From the NCBI GenBank assembly GCA_003161435.1, contig PMOS01000012.1, positions 124,001 through 188,000 on the forward strand: a stretch of 64,000 bases of DNA. The letters run 5' to 3'. Below are positions 44,622-53,878 of the stretch, piece by piece; position 1 is the first letter of the stretch, and the number at the start of each line of letters is the position of its first letter. The DNA comes from Vulcanimicrobiota bacterium (GTDB lineage: Bacteria; Vulcanimicrobiota; Vulcanimicrobiia; Vulcanimicrobiales; Vulcanimicrobiaceae). The translations under genes were made by a program, and so were the position numbers. The notes under the pieces were generated by a model that was given only the letters and a program-made list of their open reading frames with translations, was not told the origin of the DNA and ran no database searches.

Positions 44622-45601
44622 GCCGCACCTCCCAGCGTGCCCAGGGCTCGGACCATCGCGTTCTTGGCCATAACGACCTTGAACCCGTTGAGCCGCTGAG
44701 GCTTCGCCGCACGCAGCTCCGCATCGGCGGCCGCGGCGAACGTCGCGCGCACCGCCGGCTTGCCGATCAGCGCGGCCTCGGCCGCGCGCGCTCGCCACGG
44801 CGCGTGCGCGACGCCGCCCAGCGCGACGCGCGCATCGTGGATCGTCCCGTTGCGGACGTCGAGCGCCGCCGCGACCGAAACCAGGGCGAACTCGTACGAA
44901 GCACGGTCACGCACTTTGAGATAGGTCGAGTTGCGCGTGAGCGCCGTCGGCATGAAGCTGATCGCCGTGATCAGCTCGCCGCGAACGATGTTCGTATCGA
45001 GCGCGGGGTCGTCCGGCAGCCGTTGGAACCCCAGGAACGGCGTGGTTCGTTCGCCCGCCGGGCCGCGCAGGTGGATCGTTGCGTCGGTCGTCAACATCGC
45101 GACCGAGAAGTCGGACGGGTTCACCGCGATGCAGCGATCGTTCGCGCCGAAGATCGCCATCTTGCGGTCGTCGCCGCCGATCGCGCTGCAGCCGCTCCCG
45201 GGCTGCCGCTTGTTGCACGGCTGCGTGACGTCGCGAAAGTAGACGCAACGCGTCCGTTGGAGCACGTTGCCGCCGATCGACGCCATGTTGCGCAGCTGCG
45301 CCGACGCGCTCAGGTTCAGCGCCATCGCCACGCACGGCGCGCCCGACCGGACCGCGGTATGGTCGGCGGTGTCGCTCATCCGGGCCAGCGCGCCGATGCG
45401 CACGCTCCCGTCGGTCGCGACCTCGATCGCGGCGAGCGGCAGCGCGCCGATGTCGATCAGCGTACCGGGCTGCGCGACGTCGAGCTTGATGAGGTCGACG
45501 ATGTTGGTTCCGCCGGCGAGAAATGCCGCGCGCGCGTCCTGCGCCATTGCGGCGATCGCGGCGTCGGCGCTCTGCGCGCGGGCATACGCGAACGGTCGCA
45601 T
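44618..45601 (-). CDS. Periplasmic aldehyde oxidoreductase, FAD subunit (PaoB-like)
   Basis: 327 residues. FAD-binding segment AAFLAGGTNIVDLIKLDV and MASIGGNVLQRTRC. A cysteine cluster C-VYFRDVTQP-C-NKRQPGSG-C (about residues 117-137) corresponds to the extra 4Fe-4S site that distinguishes PaoB-type subunits from ordinary CoxM subunits. It carries electrons from the molybdenum site to FAD. The ATG at 45601 shares a base with the upstream TGA (TGATG). Confidence 0.92.
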   Translation of the reverse strand: MRPFAYARAQSADAAIAAMAQDARAAFLAGGTNIVDLIKLDVAQPGTLIDIGALPLAAIEVATDGSVRIGALARMSDTADHTAVRSGAPCVAMALNLSASAQLRNMASIGGNVLQRTRCVYFRDVTQPCNKRQPGSGCSAIGGDDRKMAIFGANDRCIAVNPSDFSVAMLTTDATIHLRGPAGERTTPFLGFQRLPDDPALDTNIVRGELITAISFMPTALTRNSTYLKVRDRASYEFALVSVAAALDVRNGTIHDARVALGGVAHAPWRARAAEAALIGKPAVRATFAAAADAELRAAKPQRLNGFKVVMAKNAMVRALGTLGGAA

Positions 45602-46212
45602 CAGGCGTGCCCGGCGGCGGCCTTCACCGCGGCGACGATGTTGGTGTACGCCCCGCAGCGACAGATGTTGCCGCTCATGAACTCGCGGATCTCGGCGTCG
45701 GAGCGCGTTCGGCCCTCGGCGATCAAACCGACCGCCGAGCAAATCTGCCCCGGCGTGCAATAGCCGCATTGGAACGCGTCGTACTCGAGAAACGCCGCCT
45801 GCACGGGGTGGAGCTTCCCGTCGCTCGCCAGTCCCTCGACGGTGGTGACCTTCTTCCCCTCGGCTGCAATGGCGAGCGTCAAGCACGCGTTCACCCGGCG
45901 GCCGTCGACCAGCACCGTGCACGCCCCGCACTGTCCTTGATCGCAGCCCTTCTTCGTTCCGGTGAGACCGAGCTGCTCGCGCAGCGCGTCGAGCAACGTC
46001 ACGCGCGGTTCGATCCGCATCGCATGCTCGGTGCCGTTGACGTTGAGCGTCACGGGGACCGCTCCCGGCCCGCTGGCCGGAACGATCGACACCGACGACG
46101 CAGCCTGCGCCACCGCGTTCAACCGCGGGACGCCGATCCCGATCCCCGCTGCGATCGCCGGAATGGCTGACCGCACGAGAAAACGACGCCGCGTTACCTT
46201 GCCCAAAGCCAT
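45601..46212 (-). CDS. Periplasmic aldehyde oxidoreductase, 2Fe-2S subunit with Tat signal (PaoA-like)
   Basis: About 203 residues from the ATG at 46212. The N-terminus is a Tat signal (VTRRRFLVRSAIPAIAAGIG) and is the export tag for the whole heterotrimer. Two 2Fe-2S domains: plant-type KKGCDQGQCGACTVLVDGRR and helical FQCGYCTPGQ with NICRCGAYTNIV. An in-frame ATG 72 bases upstream would precede the Tat motif by an unlikely extension. First gene of the three-gene unit; maturation factors (paoD, mocA) are not in the window. Confidence 0.93.
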   Translation of the reverse strand: MALGKVTRRRFLVRSAIPAIAAGIGIGVPRLNAVAQAASSVSIVPASGPGAVPVTLNVNGTEHAMRIEPRVTLLDALREQLGLTGTKKGCDQGQCGACTVLVDGRRVNACLTLAIAAEGKKVTTVEGLASDGKLHPVQAAFLEYDAFQCGYCTPGQICSAVGLIAEGRTRSDAEIREFMSGNICRCGAYTNIVAAVKAAAGHA

Positions 46213-46330
46213 CTCCCGTCGCCAAGCATTACCACACTCGTACCCGCGCGCAACGCAAAGAAAAGCCCCAGTGGCTCCAATCATCCGCAGGAGGAAGACT
46301 CCGGTGCGCTTCGGCTACCGCGAGGCTGTC

Positions 46331-46765
46331 TCAGGCTTGGGGGATGCGCGACCTCGCGTCGTCGATCGGACGACGCGTCGCGCGCCGCCAGAACCTCGCC
46401 ACCAGCGCTACTGCCAACGCGAGCGCAGTGTACGCCAAGGCAAAGTTTACACTGCCGGCCGACCGGACCTCAGCTGGAACCTGGAGCATAATCAACGCCT
46501 CGCCGACCGCGTACAAGGCGAAGAGCGCGAGACTGAAGCCAAGCCACCGTCGCTGAGCGACCGAATCGGGATTGTCGGCCACGATTTGGAACAGTAGCGT
46601 CAGCGAAATCATCGGCTCGAAGAAGATGAACGGAACGTCAGACGATCGCGCGACGAAGCTCGCGACGAGTGGCAGGAGCGCACACACAAGCAGAACCCAG
46701 GAGATCGCAAATGCGATCAGACCCGGGACGGTTCGATAAGGCTTAGGGTTCGTCGTCCGCGGCAC
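46331..46765 (-). CDS. Small four-helix membrane protein, unknown function
   Basis: 144 residues with four predicted transmembrane helices (LIAFAISWVLLVCALLPLVA; ISLTLLFQIVA; FSLALFALYAVGEALIML; FALAYTALALAVALVARFW) and a basic C-terminus. GC is somewhat lower than in neighbours. Its start overlaps the 3' end of the stalk-domain gene by about 23 bases. No family was recognised. Confidence 0.6.
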   Translation of the reverse strand: MPRTTNPKPYRTVPGLIAFAISWVLLVCALLPLVASFVARSSDVPFIFFEPMISLTLLFQIVADNPDSVAQRRWLGFSLALFALYAVGEALIMLQVPAEVRSAGSVNFALAYTALALAVALVARFWRRATRRPIDDARSRIPQA

Positions 46766-47237
46766 CGGCGACGACCACGCCGGGCGTGCGCACGACGACG
46801 CGGTCGTGCCGCACGTCGTAGCGGACGGATGAGCCGAAGGCGCGAGCGATCGTCGCGCTCGAAACCAGCACGCGACCGCGCACCGCGAAGGGTGCGCTCG
46901 CGAGCGTCACACGATGGCCGTTCATGTTCGCCGCGGTCGTACCGATATGCATCGCCAGGACGTCGGTGCCGCGGCGCACGGTGATCTGGCCGCTCTTCGC
47001 ATCGTATGCCGTGCGCGCGCCGGCGGCATCGGAAACCGCTCGCAGCGGCAAGTAAGCGCCGGCCGGAGTCGTGACCGGCGCGACGTCGGACGCGAGCCGC
47101 TGACCGTCGACACTGATCGTCGCGGGGGTCGACAGAGCGAGCGCCAGCGACGCGGCCAGGGCGGTCACGAAGGTCGCTACGATCAGTCGTCCGTCGGGGA
47201 CGAGCTCAGACAGCGGTCGGTTCACGATTGATCTCAT
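46743..47237 (-). CDS. Copper-amine-oxidase-type stalk domain protein
   Basis: 164 residues from the ATG at 47237. An N-terminal hydrophobic anchor or signal (LIVATFVTALAASLALAL) precedes two stalk-type modules: INVDGQRL-like ISVDGQRLASDVAPVTTPAGAYLPLRAVSD (first 20 residues quoted region is ISVDGQRLASDVAPVTTPAG) and HRVTLASAPFAVRGRVLVSS with AYDAKSGQITVRRGTDVL. This domain (Cu_amine_oxidN1) is found in cell-envelope proteins; here no catalytic domain is attached. It overlaps the ispG 3' end by 32 bases. Confidence 0.72.
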   Translation of the reverse strand: MRSIVNRPLSELVPDGRLIVATFVTALAASLALALSTPATISVDGQRLASDVAPVTTPAGAYLPLRAVSDAAGARTAYDAKSGQITVRRGTDVLAMHIGTTAANMNGHRVTLASAPFAVRGRVLVSSATIARAFGSSVRYDVRHDRVVVRTPGVVVAGAADDEP

Positions 47238-48360
47238 GAAGATAGTCCGGGTACTGGTCGGCGATGACCTTCTCGATCTCGAGCCGCAGGCGTCCGAGCA
47301 AGTCGGCCTCGGCGAAAGTCCCCACCAACTCTCCCTTTCGGTAGATCGCTCCCTTGCCCTTACCGCCTGCAATACCGACATCTGCCATTTTAGACTCGCC
47401 CGGGCCGTTGACGACACAGCCCATCACCGCGACTTTGACCGGCGCCGTGTACTCTTTGGCGATAGCCTCGACCATCCGAGCAAGCTCGACGACCTCGATC
47501 TCGGCGCGCCCGCACGACGGGCAGGCCGTGATGTCGAAACCCTTTTCGCGCAATCCGAGCGCCTTAAGAATCCCCCACGCCACCGGGACTTCCTCGACCG
47601 GATCGGCGGCCAGCGAGACGCGCAGCGTGTCGCCGATCCCCTCGAACAGCAGGACGCCCAGGCCGATCGACGACTTGATCGTGCCCTCGCGCGGCAGCCC
47701 GGCCTCGGTGACGCCCAGGTGCAGCGGGTAGGGCGTTCCGCGGTCGTCGAGCTGCTTGGCGAGCAACCGGTACGAGTAGATCGTGGTGACCGCGTCGTGC
47801 GCCTTGACCGAGATGATGATGTCGGTGTGGCCGAGCTCTTCGAGGATCTCGACGTGCCGCAGCGCCGAGGCCGCCAAGGCCTCAGGCGTATGGCCTAGCC
47901 GCTCCTCGAGATCGCGCGCCAGCGAGCCCATGTTGACGCCGATCCGAATCGGCGTCCCGCGCTCGACGGCCAGCCGCACGACCTCGCGCGTCTTGACCGG
48001 ATCGGTGATGTTGCCGGGGTTCAGCCGCAGCTTCGCGACGCCGGCTTCGATCGCGGCGAGCGCCATGCGATGATCGAAGTGGACGTCCGCAACGATCGGT
48101 ACCGGCGAGCGCGCGACGATCGCGGGCAGCCCGGCGGCGTCGCGAACGTCCTGACAGGTCACCCGAACGACCTCGCAGCCGGCCATCGCCAGGCCGTAGA
48201 CCTGCTCGAGCGTCTTGTCGACGTCGGCCGTATCGGTCGTCGTCATCGACTGGACCACGACCGGGTTGTCGCCGCCGATCCAGACCTTCTTGGCGTCCTT
48301 GGACCAGTTCGACTTGTTCTCGAGCAACACGGCCTTGGTCTGGCGGCGCAAACGAATCAT
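47206..48360 (-). CDS. ispG: 4-hydroxy-3-methylbut-2-en-1-yl diphosphate synthase
   Basis: 384 residues. Penultimate step of the MEP isoprenoid pathway: reductive ring opening of MEcPP to HMBPP with a 4Fe-4S cluster. TIM-barrel part: VWIGGDNPVVVQSMTTTDT; cluster cysteines in TACPSCGR and AVMGCVVNGPGE. This is the short two-domain bacterial form. It ends the uppS-cdsA-dxr-rseP-ispG run, 24 bases after rseP. Confidence 0.96.
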   Translation of the reverse strand: MIRLRRQTKAVLLENKSNWSKDAKKVWIGGDNPVVVQSMTTTDTADVDKTLEQVYGLAMAGCEVVRVTCQDVRDAAGLPAIVARSPVPIVADVHFDHRMALAAIEAGVAKLRLNPGNITDPVKTREVVRLAVERGTPIRIGVNMGSLARDLEERLGHTPEALAASALRHVEILEELGHTDIIISVKAHDAVTTIYSYRLLAKQLDDRGTPYPLHLGVTEAGLPREGTIKSSIGLGVLLFEGIGDTLRVSLAADPVEEVPVAWGILKALGLREKGFDITACPSCGRAEIEVVELARMVEAIAKEYTAPVKVAVMGCVVNGPGESKMADVGIAGGKGKGAIYRKGELVGTFAEADLLGRLRLEIEKVIADQYPDYLHEINREPTAV

Positions 48361-48384
48361 CGTTCCTATCCTAATCCAGACGTC

Positions 48385-49485
48385 TTAGAAAACAGAACGT
48401 CCGGCGATGGCCGACGTGACGTCGTGGAACGAAACCGCCAGCATCAACACGAGCAGCACCGCGAAGCCGCCGACGTGAACGAGCGCTTCCTTCTCCGGAT
48501 CGACCGGCCGGCCACGTAGCATCTCGACCAGGATGAAGACGGCACGCCCCCCATCCAACGCCGGGATCGGCAGAAAGTTGATGATCCCCAGAGAAACCGA
48601 GATCATCGCCGTCACCAGCAAGAAGATCGACGGCCCGAAGGTCTGCGCTTGAGCGGAGACTCGCGCCATCCCGATCGGGCCTTGCACCTGGCCCGCGACC
48701 GACGCCGGATGCGTCACCAGGCTGACGAACAAGCCGAGCGTCCGGTCGACCATGCCGCTGAATTGCGCCCACGAGTATGACAACGAATCGCCGACGCCGA
48801 CCCGGTGCATCGCCGGCAACGGCGCGAAGCCCAAGTGCCCGACCGGCTTGCGATCGGCCGAGACGACCGGCGTCATCGTGACGGAATAATCCCGGCCGTT
48901 GCGGTCGTAGACGACCTTGATCGGCTTGCCCAGCGAGCGATGGATCGTGTCGACCAAAATGTTCCCGTCCTGTATCGCTCGTCCGTCGATGGAGACGATG
49001 CGGTCGCCGGCGCGCAGTCCGGCGCGGGCGGCGGGGAAGTCCGGCAGCAGCTGATAGATGGTCGTCGAGGGCAGATCGCCGGGCACTCCGAACGCCAGCG
49101 CGCTGCCGACGAGGATGACCAGCGCGACGATGAAGTTCGCGACCGGTCCGGCGCACACGATCGCCAGCCGCTGCAGCGGCTTCTTGGCTTGAAAGTTGTC
49201 GTGCTCGAAGACGTCGCCGGTCCGGAAGTCGCGCTGCTGTTCGGCCTCGGTCGACTTTCCGTCCTCGCCCTTCATCTGGCAGTACCCGCCCAGCGGCAGC
49301 AGGTTGACGCGATAGTTCGTCCCGCTCCGCGGCGACGTCCAGCGCAGCAGCGTCGGCCCGAAACCGACCGCAAAGTCGGTGACCCGGACGCCGCACCTGC
49401 GCGCGACCAAGAAGTGCCCGTACTCATGGAGCACCACGAGGATGGACAGCATCAGCAGGAAGACGACGATGTTTTCGGCGGTCAT
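48385..49485 (-). CDS. rseP: Site-2 zinc metalloprotease RseP
   Basis: 366 residues. Intramembrane protease: His20-Glu21-x-x-His24 (VVLHEYGHFLVARRCG) in helix 1, and the third ligand in IINFLPIPALDGGRAVF. One PDZ domain (AGLRAGDRIVSIDGRAIQ) lies in the central loop. It cleaves anti-sigma factors or remnant signal peptides. The ATG at 49485 overlaps dxr's stop (ATGA), the usual dxr-rseP linkage. Confidence 0.95.
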   Translation of the reverse strand: MTAENIVVFLLMLSILVVLHEYGHFLVARRCGVRVTDFAVGFGPTLLRWTSPRSGTNYRVNLLPLGGYCQMKGEDGKSTEAEQQRDFRTGDVFEHDNFQAKKPLQRLAIVCAGPVANFIVALVILVGSALAFGVPGDLPSTTIYQLLPDFPAARAGLRAGDRIVSIDGRAIQDGNILVDTIHRSLGKPIKVVYDRNGRDYSVTMTPVVSADRKPVGHLGFAPLPAMHRVGVGDSLSYSWAQFSGMVDRTLGLFVSLVTHPASVAGQVQGPIGMARVSAQAQTFGPSIFLLVTAMISVSLGIINFLPIPALDGGRAVFILVEMLRGRPVDPEKEALVHVGGFAVLLVLMLAVSFHDVTSAIAGRSVF

Positions 49486-50630
49486 GTGCTCCTGGAGGTC
49501 CTGGCGGTGCGACCGGACGTGAACGCTTGGGCCGCGATACGAGCCAGGCGGTCGGCGTCACGGACGGCCTCCAGGCTCACGTTCCTCTTACCGACCCGGT
49601 CGAGGACCGTTTCGATGCAAACGGGGATTTCCCCAAACGGAATTTCACCTGATACAAATGCTGCCACGGCTACCTCGTTTGCGGCTGAGAGCACGGCCGG
49701 CGCCGTCCCGCCCGCGGCCAAGGCCTCATAGGCGAGCCGAAGGCAGGGGAATCGGACGGGATCCGGGCGCTCGAACGCGAGCGCGGTCAGCGCCGCGCCG
49801 CGCTTTCCGCCTAGCGCCTCGATCGGGTCGCCGGCCGGACGGCCGTCGTCGAGCCGGTCGGGGTAGGCGAGCGCGTAACCGATCGGCAGCCGCATGTCGG
49901 GCGCGGCGAGCTGGCCGACGACGTTCCCGTCGGTGAAGACGACGAAGCCGTGCGCGACCGACGTGCGGTGGACGACGACTTGGACGCGCTCGCCGGGGAC
50001 GCCGAACCATTTCGAGGCTTCAATGACTTCGAGTCCTTTGTTCATCAGCGTCGCCGAGTCGATCGTGTTCTTCACGCCCATCCGCCAGGTCGGGTGCGCC
50101 AACGCGTCGTCGACCGTCGCATGTTCCATCTGCTCGCGCGTGCGCTCCCAGAACGGACCGCCGGAGGCGGTGACGATGACCGCCGCGATGCGCTCGCGCG
50201 GCGCGCCTTGCAAGCACTGAAAGATCGCCGAATGCTCGCTGTCGACCGGCAGCAACCGCGCGCCGCTGCGCGCGGCGTGCTCGACCAGCAACTCGCCGGC
50301 CGCGACGATGAGCTCCTTGTTGGCGACCGCGACATCGATCCCGGCGTCGACCGCGGCGAACACCGCATCGAACGCGACCGCGCCGTCGGTCGCCGCCAGC
50401 ACGATGTCCGCGCCTGATTCACACGCCACGGCGTGCAATCCGCGCGCGCCGTCGCGCGCGTCGGCGACGACGCGCGGTCCAAAGCGTTCAACCTGCTGCG
50501 CGAGCAGATCGAGGTTGCGTCCGGCCGCGAGACCCACGACCTCGAATCGTTCCGAGTGACGCGCGATGACGTCGAGCGCCTGCGTGCCGATGCTCCCGGT
50601 CGATCCCAGGATGGCGACTCGCCGGCTCAC
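49482..50630 (-). CDS. dxr: 1-deoxy-D-xylulose 5-phosphate reductoisomerase
   Basis: 382 residues, GTG at 50630 overlapping cdsA's stop (GTGA). Converts DXP to MEP with NADPH, the committed MEP-pathway step. NADPH site VAILGSTGSIGTQALDVI; LVANKELIVAAGELL-type loop (AVANKELIVAAGELL); metal ligands in LPVDSEHSAIFQCL; SATLMNKGLEVIEASKWF. The C-terminal tail is basic and Ser/Thr-rich. Confidence 0.96.
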   Translation of the reverse strand: MSRRVAILGSTGSIGTQALDVIARHSERFEVVGLAAGRNLDLLAQQVERFGPRVVADARDGARGLHAVACESGADIVLAATDGAVAFDAVFAAVDAGIDVAVANKELIVAAGELLVEHAARSGARLLPVDSEHSAIFQCLQGAPRERIAAVIVTASGGPFWERTREQMEHATVDDALAHPTWRMGVKNTIDSATLMNKGLEVIEASKWFGVPGERVQVVVHRTSVAHGFVVFTDGNVVGQLAAPDMRLPIGYALAYPDRLDDGRPAGDPIEALGGKRGAALTALAFERPDPVRFPCLRLAYEALAAGGTAPAVLSAANEVAVAAFVSGEIPFGEIPVCIETVLDRVGKRNVSLEAVRDADRLARIAAQAFTSGRTARTSRST

Positions 50631-51505
50631 GAGTTGACCAGCCGGTATTGCGAGATCACGCCGATCAGGTAGAGCGCGAAGTAGAACGCGATCCCGGCAA
50701 AGATGTACGAATCGAAGCGGTCGAGCACGCCGCCGTGGCCAGAGATCAGCGAGCCGGCGTCCTTGACGTCGGCGTCGCGCTTGAGCGCGCTCTCGACCAA
50801 GTCGCCGGCTTGTGCTGCGATGGAGGTGATCGCCGCGACGATCACACCCTGCCACCAGGTGACGTGCACCCACGGCACGAGCGCGATCGCGGCGCCCGCC
50901 ACGAGTGCCGCGACAAACCCGCCGACCGCGCCTTCGACCGTTTTCTTGGGCGACAGCCGGGTGAGCTGGTGGCGCCCGAACGCCGAACCGATGAGCATCG
51001 CGAAGATGTCGGTGAAGGCGACCAGGAAGATGATCCAGACCGTCCACACCGCACCGTCGTGGAGCGCACGGATCGCGATGAAATACGTCAGCAGCTTGCC
51101 GATGTAGAGCACGCCGAACAGCGTGTAGCCGCTGCGCGCGAAGTAACCGGAGTCGGCGGTAAAGGTCGCCGTTCCCAGCGCGACGATGACGGTCGCCGCC
51201 AGCACGATCCCCTCGTACCGGTGGATCATCCCGAAGTAGGTGAGGATGATGTAGACCCACACCGCCGCCATCGCGACCGGGACCTCGAGCTGTGGGCCTT
51301 TGCGCGCCGAGAGCCCGGCGAACTCGTACAGGCAGCCCGTAGCGATCGCCAGCACGAGCAGCGTGAACGCCCACGGGAAATACACGGAGCCCAGGCCCAG
51401 AGCGGCCAGCAGCACGCCGATCACGATGCGGCGCACGCTCACGGCCGGCCGCGGCTTCGGCTCGGGTGCCGTCGTGGCGGGCGCGGTGGAGGCCGCGCTG
51501 GTCAT
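50627..51505 (-). CDS. cdsA: Phosphatidate cytidylyltransferase
   Basis: 292 residues. Makes CDP-diacylglycerol from phosphatidate and CTP. About eight transmembrane helices; the C-terminal CDP-alcohol-type signature is clear: SALKRDADVKDAGSLISGHG, then GVLDRFDS. An N-terminal Ala/Thr/Pro-rich cytoplasmic leader of about 22 residues precedes helix 1. It overlaps both uppS (ATGA) and dxr (GTGA). Confidence 0.95.
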   Translation of the reverse strand: MTSAASTAPATTAPEPKPRPAVSVRRIVIGVLLAALGLGSVYFPWAFTLLVLAIATGCLYEFAGLSARKGPQLEVPVAMAAVWVYIILTYFGMIHRYEGIVLAATVIVALGTATFTADSGYFARSGYTLFGVLYIGKLLTYFIAIRALHDGAVWTVWIIFLVAFTDIFAMLIGSAFGRHQLTRLSPKKTVEGAVGGFVAALVAGAAIALVPWVHVTWWQGVIVAAITSIAAQAGDLVESALKRDADVKDAGSLISGHGGVLDRFDSYIFAGIAFYFALYLIGVISQYRLVNS

Positions 51506-52236
51506 CCGGCGACCAGCCGGCGCTGATACTCCGCAATCGCGTCGGCGAACGCGTCGCGCGAGAAGTCGGGCCAGAACGTGTCGCGCAAGACGAGCTCGGC
51601 GTGCGCGACCTGGTACAGCAAAAAGTTCGAAAGCCGCGACTCGCCGCCGGGCCGAATCAACAGATCGGGGTCGGGCATCCCCGCGGTCGTCAGGTACGAT
51701 GCGAGGGTGTCTTCCTCGATCGCGTCCGGCGGCAGCCTGCCGTCGCGCACGTCGCGCATCATGCGCGCGACCGCGTCGCGCAACTCGGTGCGCGCGCTAT
51801 AGTTCACCGCCAGGTTCAGAATGAGCCCGGTGTTCTGCGCGGTGTTGGCGACGAGACGGTCGAGGGCGTCCTTCGATGCCGGCGGCAGCTGCTCGTAGCG
51901 CCCGATGACGTGAACGCGCACGTTGTTGCGGCTCAGCTCGGCGAGCTCGTTCTGCGCGAAGTATACGCACAAGTCGAGCAGCAGCGAGATCTCCGTCTTG
52001 TCGCGCTTCCAATTCTCGGTCGAGAACCCGTAGACCGTGAGCATCGGGATGCCCCAGTCGCTGCACGCGCGCGTGATCTCGCGCAACGCGACGATCCCGC
52101 GCCGGTGTCCCTCGATCGCCGGGAGCCGGCGCGAACGCGCCCAGCGGCGGTTGCCGTCCATGATGATCGCCACGTGCGTGGGCAACTTGGTCGCGTCCAG
52201 CGTTACGCCGCGCGGCGGCTTCAGCAGCGTCGCCAC
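51502..52236 (-). CDS. uppS: Undecaprenyl diphosphate synthase (UppS-type cis-prenyltransferase)
   Basis: 244 residues, GTG at 52236. Builds the C55 lipid carrier for peptidoglycan and polysaccharides. Motifs: HVAIIMDGNRRWARSR, GFSTENWKRDKTE, LNLAVNYSARTEL, PDLLIRPGGESRLSNFLLYQ. It follows a small ORF with a one-base gap and overlaps cdsA by ATGA. Confidence 0.96.
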   Translation of the reverse strand: MATLLKPPRGVTLDATKLPTHVAIIMDGNRRWARSRRLPAIEGHRRGIVALREITRACSDWGIPMLTVYGFSTENWKRDKTEISLLLDLCVYFAQNELAELSRNNVRVHVIGRYEQLPPASKDALDRLVANTAQNTGLILNLAVNYSARTELRDAVARMMRDVRDGRLPPDAIEEDTLASYLTTAGMPDPDLLIRPGGESRLSNFLLYQVAHAELVLRDTFWPDFSRDAFADAIAEYQRRLVAG

Positions 52237-52237
52237 G

Positions 52238-52468
52238 TCACAACCGCTCGTACCGGTCGTAGCCGGCGACCAGCTCCCACGCCCCGTCGTGTTCCCCGGA
52301 AAGCGGCTCGACGCGCAAAGCGCGCAGGGTGCCGACGCCCAGTGCGGCGTACGGCGGCGTCAACAGACGAAAACGGAGCGGCCGGTCGCCAAGTGCACGT
52401 CGCGCGGCCACCCAGGGCATCATCACCAAGTCTTCGGAGCTCATCCTGGCAATTCCGTGTCCCACCAC
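52238..52468 (-). CDS. Small conserved-position ORF, unknown function
   Basis: 76 residues from the GTG at 52468, or 68 from an internal ATG at 52444 (MSSEDLVMMPW). It sits between frr and uppS and ends one base before the uppS start, consistent with translational coupling. The sequence DRPLRFRLLTPPYAALGVGT followed by a beta-rich end suggests a small folded protein; no family was recognised. Confidence 0.5.
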   Translation of the reverse strand: MVGHGIARMSSEDLVMMPWVAARRALGDRPLRFRLLTPPYAALGVGTLRALRVEPLSGEHDGAWELVAGYDRYERL

Positions 52469-52505
52469 ACTAGCTTGCGGTCATCGTACACCCTCCGCGT
52501 GGGCT

Positions 52506-52554
52506 TCGCCCGAAGGGCGAGGTTTGAGCCGTTCGTCCAGAACGGCTCAAACCT
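52506..52554 (-). terminator. Tandem hairpins at the end of frr
   Basis: AGGTTTGAGCCGTT (52520-52533) and its exact reverse complement (52541-52554) form a 14-bp stem with a 7-nt loop. The frr stop codon lies inside it. A second, short hairpin (TCGCCC/GGGCGA, about 52506-52519) follows on the minus strand. There is no T-run, so transcription may partly read through to uppS. Confidence 0.55.
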
Positions 52555-53104
52555 CCATGATCTCTTTTTCTTTGCCGTGCACGAGATCGTCGATCTGCTT
52601 GATGAACTTGTCGGTGAGCTTCTGCACGTGGTCGGTGCCGCGCTTGATCTGATCGTCGGTGATCGTCCCGTTCTTGGCCAGCGCCTTCACGTCGTCGTTC
52701 GCTTTGTGGCGCACGTTGCGGACCGCGACCTTGTGCTCTTCGGATTTTTTCTTGATCAGCTTGACCAGGTCTTTGCGGCGCTCTTCGGTCAACGCCGGGA
52801 TCGACAGGCGAATCGTCGAGCCGTCGACGTTGGGGTTGAGGCCGAGGTCGCTGGTTTCGATCGCCTTGCGGATCGCGCCGACGACGCTCTTGTCGAAGGC
52901 GGTCACCAGCAGCGAGCGGCCGTCGGGCGAGTTGACGCTGGCAACCTGCTTGAGCGGTACCGTCGCTCCGTATGCCTCCACCTGGAGACGGTCGAGCAGC
53001 TGCGGCGAGGCGCGGCCGGTACGGATCGAGGCGAAGTCGCTGCGGGTCGCCTCGAGCGCCTTGTTCATCTTCGATTCGGCATCGCGATAGACGTCATCCA
53101 GCAT
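52547..53104 (-). CDS. frr: Ribosome recycling factor
   Basis: 185 residues from the ATG at 53104 (an upstream ATG at 53137 would lie further inside pyrH). Splits post-termination ribosomes with EF-G. Family motifs: [19 protein letters not shown] near residue 28, [25 protein letters not shown], and [15 protein letters not shown]. It overlaps the pyrH 3' end by 11 bases. Confidence 0.96.
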   Translation of the reverse strand: MLDDVYRDAESKMNKALEATRSDFASIRTGRASPQLLDRLQVEAYGATVPLKQVASVNSPDGRSLLVTAFDKSVVGAIRKAIETSDLGLNPNVDGSTIRLSIPALTEERRKDLVKLIKKKSEEHKVAVRNVRHKANDDVKALAKNGTITDDQIKRGTDHVQKLTDKFIKQIDDLVHGKEKEIMEV

Positions 53105-53876
53105 GGCCGACCTCTTCGCCGTGGAGGCGCGCCGCACTCCGTGAGACCGTCGTCCCGATCGGCTCGCCGTACGCCACCCGGCGGATGTTGCCCGGGGCGT
53201 TCATGTCGAACACGATGATCGGCAGATCGTTGTCCATGCACAGGGTGAGCGCCGTCGAGTCCATCACCTCGAGCCCGAGCTCGAGCACTCGGAGGTAGTC
53301 GAGGTGGGTGAAGCGCGTCGCCGTCGGGTCCTTGAACGGGTCGGCGCTGTAGACGCCGTCGACCTTGGTGGCCTTGAGGATCGCCTGCGCACCGACCTCG
53401 ACCGCGCGCAGCGCCGCCGTCGTGTCGGTGGTGAAGTACGGGTTCCCGGTCCCGGCCGCGAAGATCACGACGCGACCCTTTTCGAGATGGCGAATCGCGC
53501 GCCGCCGAATGTACGGCTCTGCGATCGCGTTCATCGCGATGGCCGTCTGCACGCGCGACGGAACGCCGATCCGTTCGAGCGAGTCCTGCAGCGCGAGCGC
53601 GTTGATGACGGTCGCCAGCATCCCCATGTAGTCGGCGGTGGCACGCTCCATCCCGGCGGCCTCGTGAATCTTGCCGCGCCAGATGTTGCCGCCGCCGACC
53701 ACGACCGCGGTGCTGATGCCGGCCGCATGAAGCTGCGCGATCTCACGCGCCATCGTCGTCGTCGTATCGACGTCGACGCTGCCGCCGCGGCCGGCGAACG
53801 CCTCGCCCGACAGCTTGAGCAAGACGCGGTCGTATGCCGGCTTATGAACCACGATGTCGTCGCTGCCGGCCGCCAT
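53094..53876 (-). CDS. pyrH: UMP kinase
   Basis: 260 residues. Phosphorylates UMP to UDP; hexameric amino acid kinase fold. Motifs: [73 protein letters not shown]. Standard position between tsf and frr; the start follows the tsf stop by 2 bases. Confidence 0.96.
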   Translation of the reverse strand: MAAGSDDIVVHKPAYDRVLLKLSGEAFAGRGGSVDVDTTTTMAREIAQLHAAGISTAVVVGGGNIWRGKIHEAAGMERATADYMGMLATVINALALQDSLERIGVPSRVQTAIAMNAIAEPYIRRRAIRHLEKGRVVIFAAGTGNPYFTTDTTAALRAVEVGAQAILKATKVDGVYSADPFKDPTATRFTHLDYLRVLELGLEVMDSTALTLCMDNDLPIIVFDMNAPGNIRRVAYGEPIGTTVSRSAARLHGEEVGHAG

Positions 53877-53878
53877 GC

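Noticed and set aside
43101..44699. Long plus-strand open frame opposite the molybdenum subunit gene
   Set aside because: Shadow of the PaoC-like gene; no recognisable domain and Arg-rich composition.
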